From Andreprevotia lacus DSM 23236 (lineage in GTDB: Bacteria; Pseudomonadota; Gammaproteobacteria; Burkholderiales; Chitinibacteraceae), in the NCBI RefSeq assembly GCF_900176275.1, contig NZ_FWXD01000003.1, forward strand, positions 1 to 64,000: a DNA stretch of 64,000 nucleotides. Direction: 5' to 3'. Below are positions 62,893 through 64,000 of this stretch, one piece after another (the stretch's first letter is position 1; each line of letters begins with the position of its first letter). Position numbers and translations under genes: made by a program. The notes below the pieces were generated by a model, which searched no databases, was not told where the DNA came from, and saw only the letters and a program-made list of their open reading frames with translations.

Positions 62893-63279
62893 TCAAGCAG
62901 CTGTATTCAACGCAACTGCAGCGAGAATCAGCACCTTGAAGGCATCTTCATCGATCTGATCACCCTCCGGGATATCAATCGCACGCCGCGCATTGCCATC
63001 CAGACTGGCATTGAACAGCCCGACCGGATCGGGCAATGACGCCCCCTTGGGAAAGGTCAGCTTCACCGCCTTCTTGTAGACCTCGCCGGTGCAGAGGATG
63101 CCGCCATGCGACCATACCGGCACGCTCCACTTCCATTCCTCGACCACGGCAGGGTCTGCAGCGTGGATCAGCGCACGCACGCGGGCCAGCACGTCACCGC
63201 GCCAGTCGGGATATTCGGCGATGCGTGCATCGATCAATTGAGCGGCCGGCAGTGCCGGGGCAATTGCGGCTTTTTTCAA
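62893..63279 (-). CDS. DUF1801 domain protein (TTG start)
   Basis: A 128-residue protein with the DUF1801/YdhG-like fold: YPDWRGDVLARVRALIHAADPAVVEEWKWSVPVWSHGGILCTGEVYKKAVKLTFPKGASLPDPVGLFNASLDGNARRAIDI. The start is a TTG at 63279 with AAGGAG eight bases upstream; no ATG lies upstream with a ribosome site. Function unknown. Confidence 0.82.
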   Translation of the reverse strand: MKKAAIAPALPAAQLIDARIAEYPDWRGDVLARVRALIHAADPAVVEEWKWSVPVWSHGGILCTGEVYKKAVKLTFPKGASLPDPVGLFNASLDGNARRAIDIPEGDQIDEDAFKVLILAAVALNTAA

Positions 63280-63344
63280 AACTGCAGCTCCTTGTTCAGA
63301 AGACTTTCACAGCACCAAGCCACCTCGGGCGACGGCAGCACTAT

Positions 63345-63974
63345 TCAGTCAGATTCGTAGCGCTCCGCCAGCCACTCTTTTTCAGTTACACCATCCGAAT
63401 ATCGAGTGTGTGCGCGAATATAGCGGCAAAGCGCCTCATCAGGTATTGCCAGCCAGGCAATGAAAGCGGGCAAGGATGCGCCAACGCAATCCACTTCGTA
63501 GCCATCGTGGTCAAATTCGTAAACCTTGCCAGCGTGCTCGCCGCGCACCACCAGCATGAAGTAGGTCGCCGCACGGGGAACACGCCCGAATACGATGGAA
63601 TCATCCAAAGCAAACGGCATGACTTCATCCAGCTCATCGCCCTCAAGCCACTCCAGCCAATCCTGCACACTGTCCTTCAGGTCGTCCCACTCTTCCGGTG
63701 CGGCCAACAAAAAAGCGGTGGGATATTCATCCGATGACACACACAGTGTCTCAGCCACATAGAGCTCAAGGCTGCCAAACTCGGCATAGAAATCATGCAA
63801 GGCCGGCTGCTCTGGATAGTCCCGCTGCAAACGTGCCAGCTCTTCGCCGGTCAGGCGTTGCAAAACCCGGTGCGAGACTCCCGCAATCAACTGGCCGGGC
63901 TCATGGCCCCGCCCACAAATCATGCGCTGATTCTCACGCCGGAACAGCGCATGCAACTCGGCAAATTGCGACAT
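63345..63974 (-). CDS. SMI1/KNR4 (SUKH)-like protein
   Basis: A 209-residue soluble acidic protein. Segments GEELARLQRDYPEQPALHDFYAEFGSLELY and AATYFMLVVRGEHAGKVYEFDHDGYEVDCVGASLPAFIAWLA fit the SUKH superfamily, whose members are often immunity proteins for contact-dependent or polymorphic toxins. No toxin gene is visible in the window, but the gene lies 26 bases from the right edge. GGAGGGG precedes the ATG. Confidence 0.55.
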   Translation of the reverse strand: MSQFAELHALFRRENQRMICGRGHEPGQLIAGVSHRVLQRLTGEELARLQRDYPEQPALHDFYAEFGSLELYVAETLCVSSDEYPTAFLLAAPEEWDDLKDSVQDWLEWLEGDELDEVMPFALDDSIVFGRVPRAATYFMLVVRGEHAGKVYEFDHDGYEVDCVGASLPAFIAWLAIPDEALCRYIRAHTRYSDGVTEKEWLAERYESD

Positions 63975-64000
63975 CACCCCTCCCATGAACTCGACCATGA

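Overview
The window is about 64 kb of GC-rich bacterial chromosome, densely coding on both strands, with no phage, transposase, integrase or CRISPR. The gene set points to a betaproteobacterium, probably of the Neisseriales. The evidence is the proteostasis block tig-clpP-clpX-lon-hupB-tRNAs-ppiD, a PhaR/phasin pair for polyhydroxyalkanoate granules, a siaABCD-type c-di-GMP operon, and two secreted proteins with tandem chitin-binding modules (suggestive of a chitin-degrading lineage). The taxonomic call is an inference.

Layout. 1-12.6 kb: an organosulfur-scavenging region with a partial outer-membrane porin-like gene, an AtsK-type dioxygenase plus periplasmic sulfatase, a sulfonate-type ABC binding protein plus YfcG-like GST, and an NtaA/SnaA-type flavin monooxygenase. 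These four minus-strand units each carry a -24/-12 (sigma-54) promoter match, so they look like one regulon. A dienelactone hydrolase, an NrtR-like Nudix regulator divergent from a bacterial-type PARG, an inositol-monophosphatase homologue, a peroxiredoxin and a histidine phosphatase lie among them. 12.8-20 kb: DUF3224 protein, unknown protein, a decayed hydrolase, MgtC-like protein, secreted esterase, two LysR regulators with divergent targets (carboxymuconolactone decarboxylase-like plus tautomerase; nitrilase). 20-25.3 kb: two paralogous secreted chitin-binding proteins sharing a 47-bp upstream block, a GyrI-like protein, and a TonB with a very long Pro/Ala/Thr linker. 25.3-30.2 kb: RluA, YkgJ-type protein, IMPACT/YigZ protein, small proteins, a sterol-desaturase-family membrane protein.

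30.4-36.1 kb: siaA-siaB-siaC-siaD followed by a second membrane diguanylate cyclase. 36.2-42.3 kb: two orphan sugar ABC permeases, polysaccharide deacetylase, hydrolase, AraC regulator, lipocalin-like protein, GH16-like lipoprotein. 42.5-46.6 kb: RDD/DUF2007 fusion, DOPA-dioxygenase-like protein, DoxX, FrnE-like DsbA, YqhD-like alcohol dehydrogenase, with a TetR-type palindrome between the last two. 46.7-55.5 kb: ppiD, tRNA-Asp, tRNA-Val, hupB, lon, clpX, clpP, tig, tRNA-Leu. 55.6-64 kb: PMT-family glycosyltransferase, tcdA, rimO, folE paired with a BLUF photoreceptor gene, phaR and phasin (divergent), then three small genes, the last resembling a SUKH immunity protein.

Three copies of a roughly 120-bp dispersed repeat lie in intergenic regions at about 11.1, 28.2 and 41.3 kb. 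All calls come from reading motifs and gene context; no database search was run.
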